This document shows positions 9,589 to 19,450 of a DNA stretch of 64,000 nt, in pieces. The DNA lies in NCBI RefSeq assembly GCF_947493735.1, contig NZ_CANLSL010000013.1, positions 1-64,000 on the forward strand, written 5' to 3'. Every line of letters begins with the position of its first letter. The first letter of the stretch is position 1. The notes under the pieces were generated by a model. It saw only the letters and a list, made by a program, of their open reading frames with translations. It was not told where the DNA came from and ran no database searches. Origin of the DNA: an uncultured Acinetobacter sp. Lineage in GTDB: Bacteria; Pseudomonadota; Gammaproteobacteria; Pseudomonadales; Moraxellaceae. The position numbers were made by a program, and so were the translations under genes.

Positions 9589-10371
9589 TTATGCACTCAA
9601 ACCTGTGATTCGCAAAAAGTTATCCGTCGTTTGCTGGGCTATTTGCTCTACCGATACGCCATATACAACCGCCAATGCTTCTGCCACATGCGGTACATAT
9701 TTTGGCTCGTTCGGCTTACCCCGATACGGCATAGGCGCAAGATAAGGGCTATCTGTTTCAATCAACACACGATCTAACGGCACTTGCTTCGCAACATCAC
9801 GCAAATCTTGCGCATTCTTAAAGGAAATAATTCCTGAAAAAGAAATATAAAATCCCAAATCTAGCACCGCTTTTGCAGTATCCCAATCTTCGGTAAAGCA
9901 ATGCAAAATACCATGTGTCGCATTTTCTGCTTTGAGCACATCAATGGTATCTGTTTTGGCACTGCGGGTATGTACCACCAAAGGTTTGCCAACTTGTTGC
10001 GAAGCTTGGATATGCCGTGCAAAACAATCTTTTTGCTCTTGAATGAAATCGGTACTGTGGTAATAATCCAAGCCTGTTTCACCGATCGCCCAGACTTTAT
10101 CAGACTGCGCTAACGAAACAAGCTCTTCAACTGTTGCCCGAGCCATCATCTCTGGATCTTCACACGGGTGCACACCAACGCTATAACCGACATGTTCATG
10201 CGCTGATGCGATCTTGGACAGCGCAATATGATCATCCAATGCCACAGATATGCCCATCATCCGACTGACACCCGCCTGCATTGCCGCATCAATGGCGGCA
10301 TGAACATCACCTTGATAAGGTTTTAGCTCAAGCATCGTCAGGTGACAATGAGAATCCACAAACTGCATCAT
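9589..10371 (-). CDS. TatD-family metal-dependent hydrolase
   Basis: 260 aa. It starts with VDSHCHL, the metal-binding HxH of TatD/YcfH deoxyribonuclease-like hydrolases. Further conserved blocks are GVHPCE, AIGETGLDYY (metal-bridging Glu), VVHTRSA, ILHCFTED and LIETDSPYLAP. The whole TIM-barrel is present at normal length. Proposed roles in the family are 3'-5' DNA processing and D-aminoacyl-tRNA editing, and the substrate cannot be decided here. Two adjacent starts (10371 and 10368) are equivalent. It belongs to the leftward holB-PilZ-tatD series. Confidence 0.93.
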   Translation of the reverse strand: MMQFVDSHCHLTMLELKPYQGDVHAAIDAAMQAGVSRMMGISVALDDHIALSKIASAHEHVGYSVGVHPCEDPEMMARATVEELVSLAQSDKVWAIGETGLDYYHSTDFIQEQKDCFARHIQASQQVGKPLVVHTRSAKTDTIDVLKAENATHGILHCFTEDWDTAKAVLDLGFYISFSGIISFKNAQDLRDVAKQVPLDRVLIETDSPYLAPMPYRGKPNEPKYVPHVAEALAVVYGVSVEQIAQQTTDNFLRITGLSA

Positions 10372-10474
10372 AAAACTTTTACAACTTATAAATTTAGTTT
10401 GGTCATTTTATCACATCTGCCCATTCACTGAGGTGTGATTTCAGCCCAAAAGTATTGATTCACGACGATCAGTT

Positions 10475-10819
10475 TTATAGTGTATAGCTTGGTTTATCAG
10501 ATGTTAGATGTCCTGCCAACATTTTTTCCGCTTCATTTTTAAATGCCATGCCTTTTTCACCATCCAACTGAATCGCAAAACCTTGTGGCTTTGAACCTTG
10601 TTGACGTGGGGAAATCCAAATCACTTTGCCTGTGACTGGATATTTTTGTGATTGCTCAGGCAATGACGCAATCACGAGAAGCTCTTGCCCCAAAGTGACT
10701 TCTTGCTTAGATGGTACAAATAACCCACCACCCAGCACGAAAGGCATATAGCACGCTTGTAAGCTTGCCTGATCTGGCATATTAGTTTGAATAATGGCAC
10801 CGCCACGTGGTGGAATCAT
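10475..10819 (-). CDS. pilZ: PilZ-domain protein, type IV pilus type
   Basis: 114 aa from ATG 10819. A TTG at 10822 is also in frame, but GGGAG seven bases upstream of the ATG favours it. The protein is a single PilZ domain: short, with strands around VTLGQELLVIASLPEQ, YPVTGKVIWISPRQ and GFAIQLDG. The c-di-GMP-binding RxxxR/DxSxxG residues are not evident, as in P. aeruginosa PilZ, which works in pilus biogenesis without binding c-di-GMP. It lies downstream of holB, the same neighbour as in Pseudomonas. Confidence 0.8.
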   Translation of the reverse strand: MIPPRGGAIIQTNMPDQASLQACYMPFVLGGGLFVPSKQEVTLGQELLVIASLPEQSQKYPVTGKVIWISPRQQGSKPQGFAIQLDGEKGMAFKNEAEKMLAGHLTSDKPSYTL

Positions 10820-10901
10820 CAATATACTCCCTGTGTTATTTTTTATGCTGTATCATTTAGAGTGTTTAATCGTCGTTCCTATCATCGTGAAAGCGACAAA
10901 A

Positions 10902-12002
10902 TTAAACACTTACCCCTTCAACATTCATCAACTGCATACAAAGTTGCTCAAATATCAATGCACTTTGCACATTCTGTCCAAGCTGTATTGGCACTTGATT
11001 GAACGCTTTATCTAAATCAAATAACTGTTCCAAACTATAATACTGTTGTAAATCAGCAATGTCGAGATCGGACTGTTTGATTGCTTGCTGTAATTTATAT
11101 GCCGTCATATCCTGCAGGTTAAAACGAAGCATCATCATCAGTGCTTTAAAGTCCAATTCCTTGAGCCAGTCATTGGCAAATTTAATCGGTTGCTGTTTGT
11201 ATTTCACCAAGTTTGTCCACGCTTGAGCAAAACTTTGTCGTTTTGCAAACCACGGACTATTTAAAATGTCTTGTGCCTTTAAAGGCATGTGATGTGCTAA
11301 AGCTAAAGCAATCTGTTGCTCATCTGCGGTGAATTCACTGCGATTTTCAGATGTTGGCAACTTATTTTCGGATAAAAACTGTTGCGCTTGCGAAATAGCG
11401 ATTCGATCTAAAGCATATTGTTGTACACGGCTACGAATGGTTGCCGAAAGTTGCAACATGGCATCACTGACTAAAATCATCAGCACCCGATCACCCGGTT
11501 CTTCCAAAGTTTTCAGTAAGGCATTACTCGAAGCGATATTCATCTTATCCGCTTGCTGAATTACCACTACACGCCAACCATCAACGGTTTGCTGAATAAA
11601 ATCATTCAGTTCACGGATTTGATCAATTTTAATCGATGAGTAACTTTGTTTCTTTTCATCAAAATCTGCGGAAATTTGCTTAAGCTGTGGGTGCGTATCG
11701 GCATCAAACCAGTGACAACTTTTACACTGTCCACAGGCTATTTGAATCTCTGTAGAATTAGTCTGCTTTAAACTCGATTTATTTAAGCCTGATTTATTTA
11801 AGCACAGCAACCATTTGGCAAATTGCAGACTAAACTGCTGTTTCCCACAACCCTGCTTTCCATAGAACAACATAGCATGACCAAGCTCAGGATAACGTGT
11901 CGTGAGTTTTTGCCAAATCGGATGATGCCAAGTATAGATGCCCTGTCGCATCGAACTGGAATCGTGCAATTCAGACTGATGATGATCTTTGCTCATGGGC
12001 AT
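10902..12002 (-). CDS. holB: DNA polymerase III subunit delta'
   Basis: 366 aa. Delta' is part of the clamp-loader pentamer that puts the beta clamp on primed DNA. The degenerate P-loop FYGKQGCGKQQF is seen at about residues 46-57; the family does not hydrolyse ATP. The zinc module CGQCKSC...H is at about residues 95-110. Also visible are KIDQIRELNDFI, VVIQQADKMNIASSNALLKTLEEP and LVSDAMLQLSATIRSRVQ (SRC-like motif with Val). The C-terminal collar domain is divergent. The gene sits between kdsB and pilZ in one leftward run. Confidence 0.92.
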   Translation of the reverse strand: MPMSKDHHQSELHDSSSMRQGIYTWHHPIWQKLTTRYPELGHAMLFYGKQGCGKQQFSLQFAKWLLCLNKSGLNKSSLKQTNSTEIQIACGQCKSCHWFDADTHPQLKQISADFDEKKQSYSSIKIDQIRELNDFIQQTVDGWRVVVIQQADKMNIASSNALLKTLEEPGDRVLMILVSDAMLQLSATIRSRVQQYALDRIAISQAQQFLSENKLPTSENRSEFTADEQQIALALAHHMPLKAQDILNSPWFAKRQSFAQAWTNLVKYKQQPIKFANDWLKELDFKALMMMLRFNLQDMTAYKLQQAIKQSDLDIADLQQYYSLEQLFDLDKAFNQVPIQLGQNVQSALIFEQLCMQLMNVEGVSV

Positions 12003-12028
12003 CTATCTGTTGTTGTATGCTAATTGAT

Positions 12029-12793
12029 TTATTCAAATGCACTGACTGGCATGGCATTTAAACGGTCTAAATCGGCTTGGGTATCGACACCCGGTGGCAA
12101 ATTCGCCTGTGCCACATCAATGGCAATACGATGACCATTTTCTAAAACACGAAGCTGTTCAAGGCTTTCCAAATGTTCCAAATCACCTTGCGACCATGTC
12201 ACATAATCTTGAAGTAACTGCACACGATAGGCATACAAACCGAGATGACGATAGGCTTTGTTGTGTAGTGTGCGCTCGGCAAGTTTTACGCCATCACGAT
12301 CATACGGAATTGTAGCACGGCTAAAATACAATGCTTCTTTGGTTTTGCTCATCACCACTTTGACAATGCTATCACGCTCAAATTCTTCCAATGAATGAAT
12401 CGGTTCACACAGCGTTGCCATCGCACATTGCGCTTGATCTTCTAAAAGCTGTGCCACCTGCTTGACCAACTGTGCAGGAAGCAAAGGTTCATCACCTTGT
12501 ACATTGACAATAATATCCTCAGCCGACCAGCCTTTGATCTGTGCCACTTGGCTTAAACGGTCTGTGCCTGATGGATGATTAACATCTGTCATCACCACAT
12601 CAATGCCTTCTGCCAAACAAACATCAGCGATGCGTTGATCATCTGTTGCCACACAATAATCATCAAAACCATCGACTTTTTTGGCTTGATCGACCACACG
12701 CAAAATCATCGCTCGACCATGAATCTCAAGCAGAGGTTTACCCGGTAAGCGTGAACTGGCAAAACGTGCAGGGATAACAATGTGTTTACGCAT
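12029..12793 (-). CDS. kdsB: 3-deoxy-manno-octulosonate cytidylyltransferase
   Basis: 254 aa, the standard length. KdsB makes CMP-Kdo, the donor for LPS inner core. Motifs: [21 protein letters not shown] at the N-terminus, [21 protein letters not shown] and [10 protein letters not shown]. Ordinary in every respect. It lies 31 bp after lpxK, so the Kdo and lipid A genes form one run with msbA. Confidence 0.96.
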   Translation of the reverse strand: MRKHIVIPARFASSRLPGKPLLEIHGRAMILRVVDQAKKVDGFDDYCVATDDQRIADVCLAEGIDVVMTDVNHPSGTDRLSQVAQIKGWSAEDIIVNVQGDEPLLPAQLVKQVAQLLEDQAQCAMATLCEPIHSLEEFERDSIVKVVMSKTKEALYFSRATIPYDRDGVKLAERTLHNKAYRHLGLYAYRVQLLQDYVTWSQGDLEHLESLEQLRVLENGHRIAIDVAQANLPPGVDTQADLDRLNAMPVSAFE

Positions 12794-12824
12794 AATACTT
12801 CCTTAAATCTATTTGACACTTCAG

Positions 12825-13868
12825 TTATTCGGATGATGGCGATAAATTGATCTTAAAATTTGGATTTAAACCGAGCAACTGATCATTAAACATCTGATAG
12901 ACGTTTTCTGATAATACCGCTTGTACAGGCAGCACCCAGACACGTGCCAACATCTCAGAATCATTGTGCCAAAGTTGCTTTAATTTAACTGCATCTTTTT
13001 CCGTAGTGATGATTACCTTCTGATTCATTTCAGCAAAATCAATCGCTTGATACGCATGGTGATCTGCAAAAGCGTGCTTTTGATACGAGATATTTAAATT
13101 ATCAAGGGTATTAAAAAATCGCTGTGGAAAACCAATCCCAACCACCGCATCATAGTGCAAACTCGCATCGAAGGGCTGATTGCGATCAGCCAAATTGTAC
13201 GGCATACTCGGCGCAAGATGCATATGCAAATCGGTCTTAGGATGTGCCGAATGTTCAATGACAGTCACGTCATCCAAACGGCTTAATGGCTCTCGTAGAT
13301 AACCTTCAGGCAAAAGCTTTTCATTGCCAAAACCACGATTGGCATCGACCACCACCCATTCCAAGTCACGAGCAAGTGCAAAATGCTGCAAGCCATCATC
13401 ACTTAAAATCAAATCAATGTGATGATGTTGTAATAACAATTCAATGACATGTTGACGATTTGGACCAACTGCCATCGGCACATGAGTTCGCTGTACAATC
13501 AGCGTCGGTTCATCACCCACCTGCTCAGGCGTAGAATCCAAAGTCACGAGTAACGGAAACTCGCCTTTTCCATCTACACCTTTACCACCCCCGCCTTTTC
13601 CTCCATAGCCTCGACTAATCACGCCGACTTTTATATTTTTGGATTGCAAATATTCAACGAGTGCGATGATCAGAGGCGTTTTACCACTTCCACCGACGGT
13701 AATATTGCCAATAATCATCACAGGTACTGGCGCACGATAGGCGTCTTTTGATTTACTATTTTTTTGCCACAGAAAAACAGCACGATACAGCCAAGACAAA
13801 GGACGAAGTACAATCAACCATTTGGCTTGATCATGCCATGCTTTTTGTATCTGCTCTGCCAAACGCAT
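12825..13868 (-). CDS. lpxK: tetraacyldisaccharide 4'-kinase
   Basis: 347 aa. LpxK phosphorylates the 4' position of the lipid A precursor at the inner membrane. The P-loop VGGSGKTPLIIALVEYL lies at about residues 56-72. ISRGYGGKGGG and LSDDGLQHFALARDLEWVVVD follow; the latter contains the DDGLQH catalytic motif of the family. A short Gly/Lys repeat (GGKGGGGKGVDGKGE) near residue 97 is a small low-complexity expansion. The start is six bases after the msbA stop, so the two are co-transcribed, as is common. Confidence 0.95.
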   Translation of the reverse strand: MRLAEQIQKAWHDQAKWLIVLRPLSWLYRAVFLWQKNSKSKDAYRAPVPVMIIGNITVGGSGKTPLIIALVEYLQSKNIKVGVISRGYGGKGGGGKGVDGKGEFPLLVTLDSTPEQVGDEPTLIVQRTHVPMAVGPNRQHVIELLLQHHHIDLILSDDGLQHFALARDLEWVVVDANRGFGNEKLLPEGYLREPLSRLDDVTVIEHSAHPKTDLHMHLAPSMPYNLADRNQPFDASLHYDAVVGIGFPQRFFNTLDNLNISYQKHAFADHHAYQAIDFAEMNQKVIITTEKDAVKLKQLWHNDSEMLARVWVLPVQAVLSENVYQMFNDQLLGLNPNFKINLSPSSE

Positions 13869-13873
13869 GTGAT

Positions 13874-15658
13874 TTAAGACTCATCATCAAGATGGAATTG
13901 CCGCTGATAGAGCTTTGCATATTCACCTTGTTTGTCGAGTAATTCCTGATGATTACCTACTTCGATGATCTGCCCATGATCCATCACCACGATGCGATCC
14001 GCATTTTCAATGGTAGATAGTCGATGTGCAATGACAATGGTTGTACGCCCTTGCATCGCTTGGTCAAGCGCTTGTTGAATATAATGCTCAGATTGGTTGT
14101 CTAGTGCACTGGTCGCTTCATCTAAGATGAGAATTGGTGCATTTTTCAACATCGCACGTGCAATCGCCAAACGCTGACGTTGACCACCAGACAGATTTAA
14201 ACCATTTGCACCGAGATTGGTGTCATAGCCTTTTGGTAACTCCATGATGAAATCATGCGCATAAGCCGCTTTTGACGCAGCGATGATTTGTTCTTCTGTT
14301 GCATCAGCAAGCTCACCATAGGCAATATTTTCACGCACGGTACGATCAAATAAAATAACTTGTTGATTGACCATCGCAATATGATGACGCAAATAATTCA
14401 GCTCAATATCTTCGATTTCGTGACCATCGACAATGAGCTGTCCTTCTTGATGCGTCTGATAGCGAAGTAGTGTATTGACCAAAGTTGATTTACCTGCGCC
14501 AGAACGACCTACCAATGCAATGGTTTCGCCCGACTCAATGTGCAAATTGATTTGATCCAGTGCTTTCGTGCCATCAGGATAGGTCACGCCAACTTGGTTA
14601 AACTGAATCTGCCCTGACATCGGCGGTTTAAACTGTCCTAGATTTGGCTCATCCGCTTGATCAATCACATCAAAAATTGATTTGGTCGCTGCAAGACCAC
14701 GTTGGATTTTTTCATTGATATCCGTCAAAGCTTTTACAGGTTTACTCAATAATCCTGCTGCGGTGATATATGCAACAAACTCACCTGCACTGGTATCGCC
14801 AATGATTTGCGGACGCAGTGCAATCCAAATCACAATACTCATTGCGATCGCCATAAAAAGCTGTACCAATGGTGTATTGATACTGACCACAACGACGAGC
14901 TTTAAACCTTTTTTTAGATTTTCGAATGAATAACGATGGAAGCGTTGTTTTTCATATTCTTGCCCACCAAAGCTTTTCACTACGGAGTAGCCATTGACTG
15001 CTTCTTGCACCACATGACTGACATCACCCATGCTATTTTGCAATTGCGTAGACAGTCGACGCATCCGCTTAGCCGCTTTGCGAATGACCAAAGCAATTAA
15101 AGGTGCAATGATTAAAATGGTCAGTGACAATCGCCAATTCATATAAAACAAATAACCAAGGAGCAAAATCACCGTCAAGCCATCTCGTACAATAGTTTTT
15201 AATGATTCTGTAGACGCAGCAGTGACTTGTTCAACGTTATAGATAATCTTCGCCGTAATATGTCCACTGGAGTTATTTAAATAATAGGCTGTTGGTAATT
15301 TTAACAGTTTATCGAAAATCTGCTGACGTAGGGTAAACACCAAATTCCGTGAAATTACCGCTGAGAAATAATTCCCGAGGAATGAGCCTAAACCACGGCA
15401 AAAGAACAGAAAAATCACTAACAATGGAAATAAATTTTTCGCAGACTTATCTGCGGTATTGATCGCATCAATGATGTATTTGATGAGTTGTGCGATCGAC
15501 ACTTCGGTTGCCGCATTGATCGCAAAACCAATCAATACCAAAATGCCTGCTTTCCAATAGACTTTAAGATAACTTAATAGGCGAAAATAAACCTGCAAAT
15601 CACTTTTTGCATCTGATTGACTGGCATTCGGTTGACTTGCATCTTTCGCCTTATTCAC
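13874..15658 (-). CDS. msbA: lipid A export ABC transporter, ATP-binding/permease
   Basis: 594 aa, a full half-transporter. It flips core-lipid A across the inner membrane. Six membrane helices lie at about residues 30-320. The ATPase domain has Walker A GRSGAGKST, signature LSGGQRQRLAIARA, Walker B ILILDEATSALD and an H-loop in IVIAHRLSTI. It is followed at once by lpxK and preceded by exbD with a 3-bp gap. This arrangement exbB-exbD-msbA-lpxK-kdsB is a compact envelope operon. Confidence 0.95.
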   Translation of the reverse strand: MNKAKDASQPNASQSDAKSDLQVYFRLLSYLKVYWKAGILVLIGFAINAATEVSIAQLIKYIIDAINTADKSAKNLFPLLVIFLFFCRGLGSFLGNYFSAVISRNLVFTLRQQIFDKLLKLPTAYYLNNSSGHITAKIIYNVEQVTAASTESLKTIVRDGLTVILLLGYLFYMNWRLSLTILIIAPLIALVIRKAAKRMRRLSTQLQNSMGDVSHVVQEAVNGYSVVKSFGGQEYEKQRFHRYSFENLKKGLKLVVVVSINTPLVQLFMAIAMSIVIWIALRPQIIGDTSAGEFVAYITAAGLLSKPVKALTDINEKIQRGLAATKSIFDVIDQADEPNLGQFKPPMSGQIQFNQVGVTYPDGTKALDQINLHIESGETIALVGRSGAGKSTLVNTLLRYQTHQEGQLIVDGHEIEDIELNYLRHHIAMVNQQVILFDRTVRENIAYGELADATEEQIIAASKAAYAHDFIMELPKGYDTNLGANGLNLSGGQRQRLAIARAMLKNAPILILDEATSALDNQSEHYIQQALDQAMQGRTTIVIAHRLSTIENADRIVVMDHGQIIEVGNHQELLDKQGEYAKLYQRQFHLDDES

Positions 15659-15661
15659 CGA

Positions 15662-16084
15662 TTAATAACCTCTCGCAGGAACTTTGGTACTGATATTGAT
15701 ATTCATAAAGCCGAGCTTACCCGCAACATCCATGACACGTACTACATCTTGATGTGCTGCTTTGGCATCAGCTGCAATGATCACAGGCATATCACGTCGA
15801 TCAGCAGTTGCTTGCTGTATTGCCGTAGTCAATTGCGTTTCATCATTGCCTGCCAATGCCTGACCATTCACGGTGTATTTCCCGGAAGCCTGAACAACCA
15901 CTTCCACACGTTCATCTATCGACGTCGGTGGCACGCCTTGCGCATCTGGCAAAGTCAGATTCAAACGACTATGCTGATTAAAAGTGGTCGATACCAAAAG
16001 AAAAACCAATAAAAACAATAAACAATCTATCATCGGCGTCAGGTTGACTTCGATCTCATTGACACGTGGGCGATTAAACTTCAT
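15662..16084 (-). CDS. exbD: ExbD/TolR-family proton-channel subunit
   Basis: 140 aa. It has a single N-terminal membrane helix with the conserved Asp: VNLTPMIDCLLFLLVFLLVS (residues about 13-32). The proton-carrying Asp is in MIDC. The periplasmic domain has IIAADAKAAHQDVVRVMDVAGKLGF. With ExbB it uses proton flow to energise an outer-membrane or periplasmic partner. No TonB gene is near. It overlaps exbB by 11 bp. An ExbD/TolR family call is safe; which system it serves is not decided. Confidence 0.9.
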   Translation of the reverse strand: MKFNRPRVNEIEVNLTPMIDCLLFLLVFLLVSTTFNQHSRLNLTLPDAQGVPPTSIDERVEVVVQASGKYTVNGQALAGNDETQLTTAIQQATADRRDMPVIIAADAKAAHQDVVRVMDVAGKLGFMNINISTKVPARGY

Positions 16085-16754
16085 CCGCCACCTGCGCTTC
16101 GATCAATGCTGAATCGTCATAAGCAGGTTCATCATTTTCTACAATTTTAAAGTGTGCATCATAAAACAATGCGGCATGAAATATAGTTGCTTGTTGTTCC
16201 ATTTCCACCACATATTCCACGATCACACGTTGAAAATAGCGATAAGCCATCAATACAGGAATGGCAATAATCATCCCTGCTGCCGTGGTAATTAATGCCT
16301 TAGACACGCCTTGTGCAAGCAATGCAGGATCAGTCACACCGCCCGTATTTACAGCAAGAAAGGCTTGAATAATCCCCAACACAGTACCGAGCAAACCTAA
16401 CAGTGGTGCAATCGAGCCTATTGTGCCTAAGAAATTAATATTTTTTTCGAGTGAAGCGATTTGTACACTGGCTTCCGTCTGCATTTGCTTTTGTGCAAAA
16501 TCCGCACCTTTGCTTTTGAACATATAGCCTTTTTGTAAAACTTTGCCTAATGAAGATGCAAATAATGACTTTTGATCTTGCAAATTCAATGTGCCACTTT
16601 GCGCACGTGCTAAAACTTCATTCGCCAAATTTTTTGGAATCACTTGTGATTTTTTCAATCGCATCATGCGTTCAATACAAATCGCTAATGCAATGATTGA
16701 ACACAAGATCAGTGGGATCATCAACCACCCACCTGCTTTAATAAATTCCCACAT
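16074..16754 (-). CDS. exbB: ExbB/TolQ/MotA-family proton-channel protein
   Basis: 226 aa. Three membrane segments are visible: GGWLMIPLILCSIIALAICIER, GSIAPLLGLLGTVLGIIQAF and ALITTAAGMIIAIPVLMAYRYF. The Gly- and Thr-lined second and third helices are typical of the ExbB/TolQ pentamer. It forms the channel around ExbD and starts the exbB-exbD-msbA-lpxK-kdsB series. Here it begins after a 42-bp gap from the parB stop. Confidence 0.9.
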   Translation of the reverse strand: MWEFIKAGGWLMIPLILCSIIALAICIERMMRLKKSQVIPKNLANEVLARAQSGTLNLQDQKSLFASSLGKVLQKGYMFKSKGADFAQKQMQTEASVQIASLEKNINFLGTIGSIAPLLGLLGTVLGIIQAFLAVNTGGVTDPALLAQGVSKALITTAAGMIIAIPVLMAYRYFQRVIVEYVVEMEQQATIFHAALFYDAHFKIVENDEPAYDDSALIEAQVADEV

Positions 16755-16796
16755 AGACCCCTCTGTACTTCAACAAATAACGACGACTTATTTTGA

Positions 16797-17690
16797 TTAT
16801 TCAAACACCTTCAAAATACCATCCAACTCATCGAGTGAATGATACTTGATGACGATTTTGCCCTTTCCTTTGGCATTGTGATCAATCTGTACTTCCGCAC
16901 CGAGCTTTTCAGTCAACTTTTCAATCAACTGACTGGTATCCGATGAAGGCTTCGCTTTCTCACTCGATGATACAGGCTTTTGCAACTCACGCACGAGCTG
17001 CTCTGTCTGACGCACAGACAAGCCTTTTGCCTCGACTTGCTGTGCAATCTTAGCTTGTTCAGTCTTCTTCAACGGTAATAATGCACGTGCATGGCCCATA
17101 TCAATTTTTTGCTCATCCAATAAGACTTTGACGCTTTCTTCTAAACTGAGTAAGCGCAATAAATTACTTACAGAAGCACGAGCTTTACCGACTGTTTCTG
17201 CAATCTCTTGATGACTTAGTCCAAACTCTTCATGGAAGCGTTGTAATGCCAAAGCTTGCTCCATTGGATTCAAATCTTGACGTTGAATATTTTCAATCAA
17301 CGCCAAAGCAATCGCCACTTGATCCGACATGTCACGCACGATCGCAGGGACATGTGTTAAACCTGCAAGTTTAGCAGCACGCCAACGACGCTCACCAGCG
17401 ATAATTTCATATTGTGCTTCTTCGCCTTCACTACGGACTCTACGAATCACGATCGGTTGCATCACACCGTGTTGCTTGATCGAATCGCTCAGCTCTTGTA
17501 AGGCTTCATCGGCAATATGTTGACGTGGTTGGTATTGACCACGCTGCAATATATCTACCGAGATCTGTTCGAGTTGACCATCTTCAAGGTCTGCGGTATT
17601 CACAGAAAGATGTTGCTTCTCTTTTTTCACTGAACCAAGTAGTGCATCTAAACCACGACCTTTGGCTAAGCCACGTTTTTTTACAGTCAT
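16797..17690 (-). CDS. parB: chromosome-partitioning protein ParB
   Basis: 297 aa. ParB binds parS, spreads with CTP and is acted on by ParA. Seen: the N-terminal GLGRGLDALLG-like start (KGRGLDALLG), the CTP/ParBc domain with QYQPR and EIIAGERRWRAAKLAGL (GERRxRA motif), the HTH DLNPMEQALALQRFHEEFGLSHQEIAETVGKARASVSNLLRLLSL-type block, and a C-terminal dimer region. It overlaps parA by 4 bp. No parS palindrome (TGTTTCACGTGAAACA) was found by eye in this window. Confidence 0.95.
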   Translation of the reverse strand: MTVKKRGLAKGRGLDALLGSVKKEKQHLSVNTADLEDGQLEQISVDILQRGQYQPRQHIADEALQELSDSIKQHGVMQPIVIRRVRSEGEEAQYEIIAGERRWRAAKLAGLTHVPAIVRDMSDQVAIALALIENIQRQDLNPMEQALALQRFHEEFGLSHQEIAETVGKARASVSNLLRLLSLEESVKVLLDEQKIDMGHARALLPLKKTEQAKIAQQVEAKGLSVRQTEQLVRELQKPVSSSEKAKPSSDTSQLIEKLTEKLGAEVQIDHNAKGKGKIVIKYHSLDELDGILKVFE

Positions 17691-18493
17691 GATTTTGCTC
17701 CTTGCTTTTGTTCAGTCTGTTTTTGTTCAGCCTTTTTCATTTTTTTGACGAGTTCCGCTGCGAAGGTGAGATACGACACTGCACCTTTTGAGCTTTTCTC
17801 AAAATACATCACAGGTACGCCATGTGCAGGCGCTTCCGCTAAACGTACATTGCGTGGAATCACCGTCTGGAATAATTTATCGCCAAAATATTGTGCCAAC
17901 TCTTCGGAAACATCTTTGGTCAACGCACTACGTCCATCATACATGGTGCGCAAGACGCCTAGAATTTCTAAGTTAGGGTTCAATGTTTGATTGATGCGCT
18001 CAATGGTTTGACACAAATCAGCTAAACCCTCTAAGGCATAATATTCACACTGCATTGGGATCAATACACTATCCGCTGCACAAAAGGCATTCACCGTAAT
18101 CAAATTCAGACTTGGCGCACAATCAATCAAAATAAAATCAAAGTTGCTTTCGATCTGCTTCAAGGCATCACGGAGAATAAACTCACGCTGTTCCTGCTCA
18201 GCGATCACGAGCTCAGCACCTGCAAGCTCTCGATTTGAGCCAAGCACTTTATAGTTCGACTCGACTTTGTTGATGGCAGCTTCGATCGGTGCATCACCCA
18301 ACATCACATCAGCAATGCTATAGTTCAATTCATTTTTATGTACACCAGAGCCCATCGTAGCATTGCCTTGCGCATCTAAATCCACAAGCAAAACACGCTT
18401 TTTCAGCACTGCTAAAGATGCAGCAAGATTGACTGCGGTGGTGGTTTTTGCGACACCACCTTTTTGATTTGCAATTGCAATTATCTTTGCCAT
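17687..18493 (-). CDS. parA: chromosome-partitioning ATPase ParA/Soj
   Basis: 268 aa. The deviant Walker A NQKGGVAKTTTAVNLA lies at about residues 8-23; the A' motif is VLLVDLDAQGNAT and Walker B is FILIDCAPSL. The length fits chromosomal Soj rather than plasmid ParA with an extra N-terminal HTH. The C-terminus is Lys/Gln-rich (EQKQTEQKQG). It is the first gene of parAB and lies downstream of rsmG, the usual chromosomal order. Confidence 0.95.
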   Translation of the reverse strand: MAKIIAIANQKGGVAKTTTAVNLAASLAVLKKRVLLVDLDAQGNATMGSGVHKNELNYSIADVMLGDAPIEAAINKVESNYKVLGSNRELAGAELVIAEQEQREFILRDALKQIESNFDFILIDCAPSLNLITVNAFCAADSVLIPMQCEYYALEGLADLCQTIERINQTLNPNLEILGVLRTMYDGRSALTKDVSEELAQYFGDKLFQTVIPRNVRLAEAPAHGVPVMYFEKSSKGAVSYLTFAAELVKKMKKAEQKQTEQKQGAKS

Positions 18494-18659
18494 AAAGCTA
18501 TCTTCGTCTATTCGTTCAATACTTGTTCGATACTTATTTCAACATTACTTGGTTCAATGCTTCAATCAGAAGCATCATGCACCACGATAATGGCGATCCA
18601 TTCTAACAAAGTCTTTTTTAATCCTATGGGTTATACATCACTTGTTTTGCAATACAAAG

Positions 18660-19292
18660 TCACGATGATTGACTTAAAACAATTAAGTGCCGTTGCTCAT
18701 CAAGTTTCGGTACTTTGAGTGCAATGATCTGCTGTGACCAATTCGATAAGCTTGATAGCTCATCATGTGGCACAACACCTTTCATCGCAGCAATGACTGA
18801 CTGCTCATGCATATAGGGCTTTGCTGCATCAACAAAATCAAGCAGTGAGGCAAAAGCACGACTAGTAATGACATCGAAATGACCAAGATCGTTGATACTC
18901 TGCGGATCTTCTACCCGAGTCTGCACCGCTTTGACATTGGTGAGCTTCATATCTGCAATAAATTGCTTCAAAAAACGAATCTTTTTACCATTTGAATCAA
19001 GCAATACGCACTCACGCTCAGGCTGACACAATGCCACAATCATGCCTGGCATGCCACCGCCTGTACCTACATCGAGCATTCGACCTTTTGGAAAATGATT
19101 CAAAATACTCAAACTATCTAGTAGATGCTTGATCAACATTTCCTTTGGTTCACGGATCGCAGTGAGGTTGTAAGCTTTATTCCAAAGCACTAAGGCATCT
19201 TGATATTTCAGCAAGTTGTTCAGCACCTGGTCGGACAAGTCCAAATCCAGTGCAGACACACCATCGGTCAAAGCTTGATAGTAAGGGTGCAT
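18660..19292 (-). CDS. rsmG: 16S rRNA (guanine527-N7)-methyltransferase
   Basis: 210 aa. RsmG methylates G527 of 16S rRNA with SAM. The SAM site MLDVGTGGGMPGMIVALCQPE (contiguous from residue about 80) is clear; NLTAIREPKEMLIKHLLDSLS precedes it and VITSRAFASL follows. It heads the rsmG-parA-parB run. The 167-bp gap to parA holds no gene. Confidence 0.95.
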   Translation of the reverse strand: MHPYYQALTDGVSALDLDLSDQVLNNLLKYQDALVLWNKAYNLTAIREPKEMLIKHLLDSLSILNHFPKGRMLDVGTGGGMPGMIVALCQPERECVLLDSNGKKIRFLKQFIADMKLTNVKAVQTRVEDPQSINDLGHFDVITSRAFASLLDFVDAAKPYMHEQSVIAAMKGVVPHDELSSLSNWSQQIIALKVPKLDEQRHLIVLSQSS

Positions 19293-19450
19293 AAATCCTC
19301 AAACAAATATGTTAGCCATCGAAAAATAAATGACTTCGACTTGGTGCTTAAAGCATAATTCGAAACGCACCTATTATGCGTGGAACATCTTGTAAAACGC
19401 AAACTGGTTTCACTGAAATCACCCGATTTGACACGTTTAATTGTAGAGAA

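Noticed and set aside
16797..19450. parS site near parAB
   Set aside because: No TGTTTCACGTGAAACA-like palindrome was found. GGTTTCACTGAAATC near 19408 is too far from the consensus.
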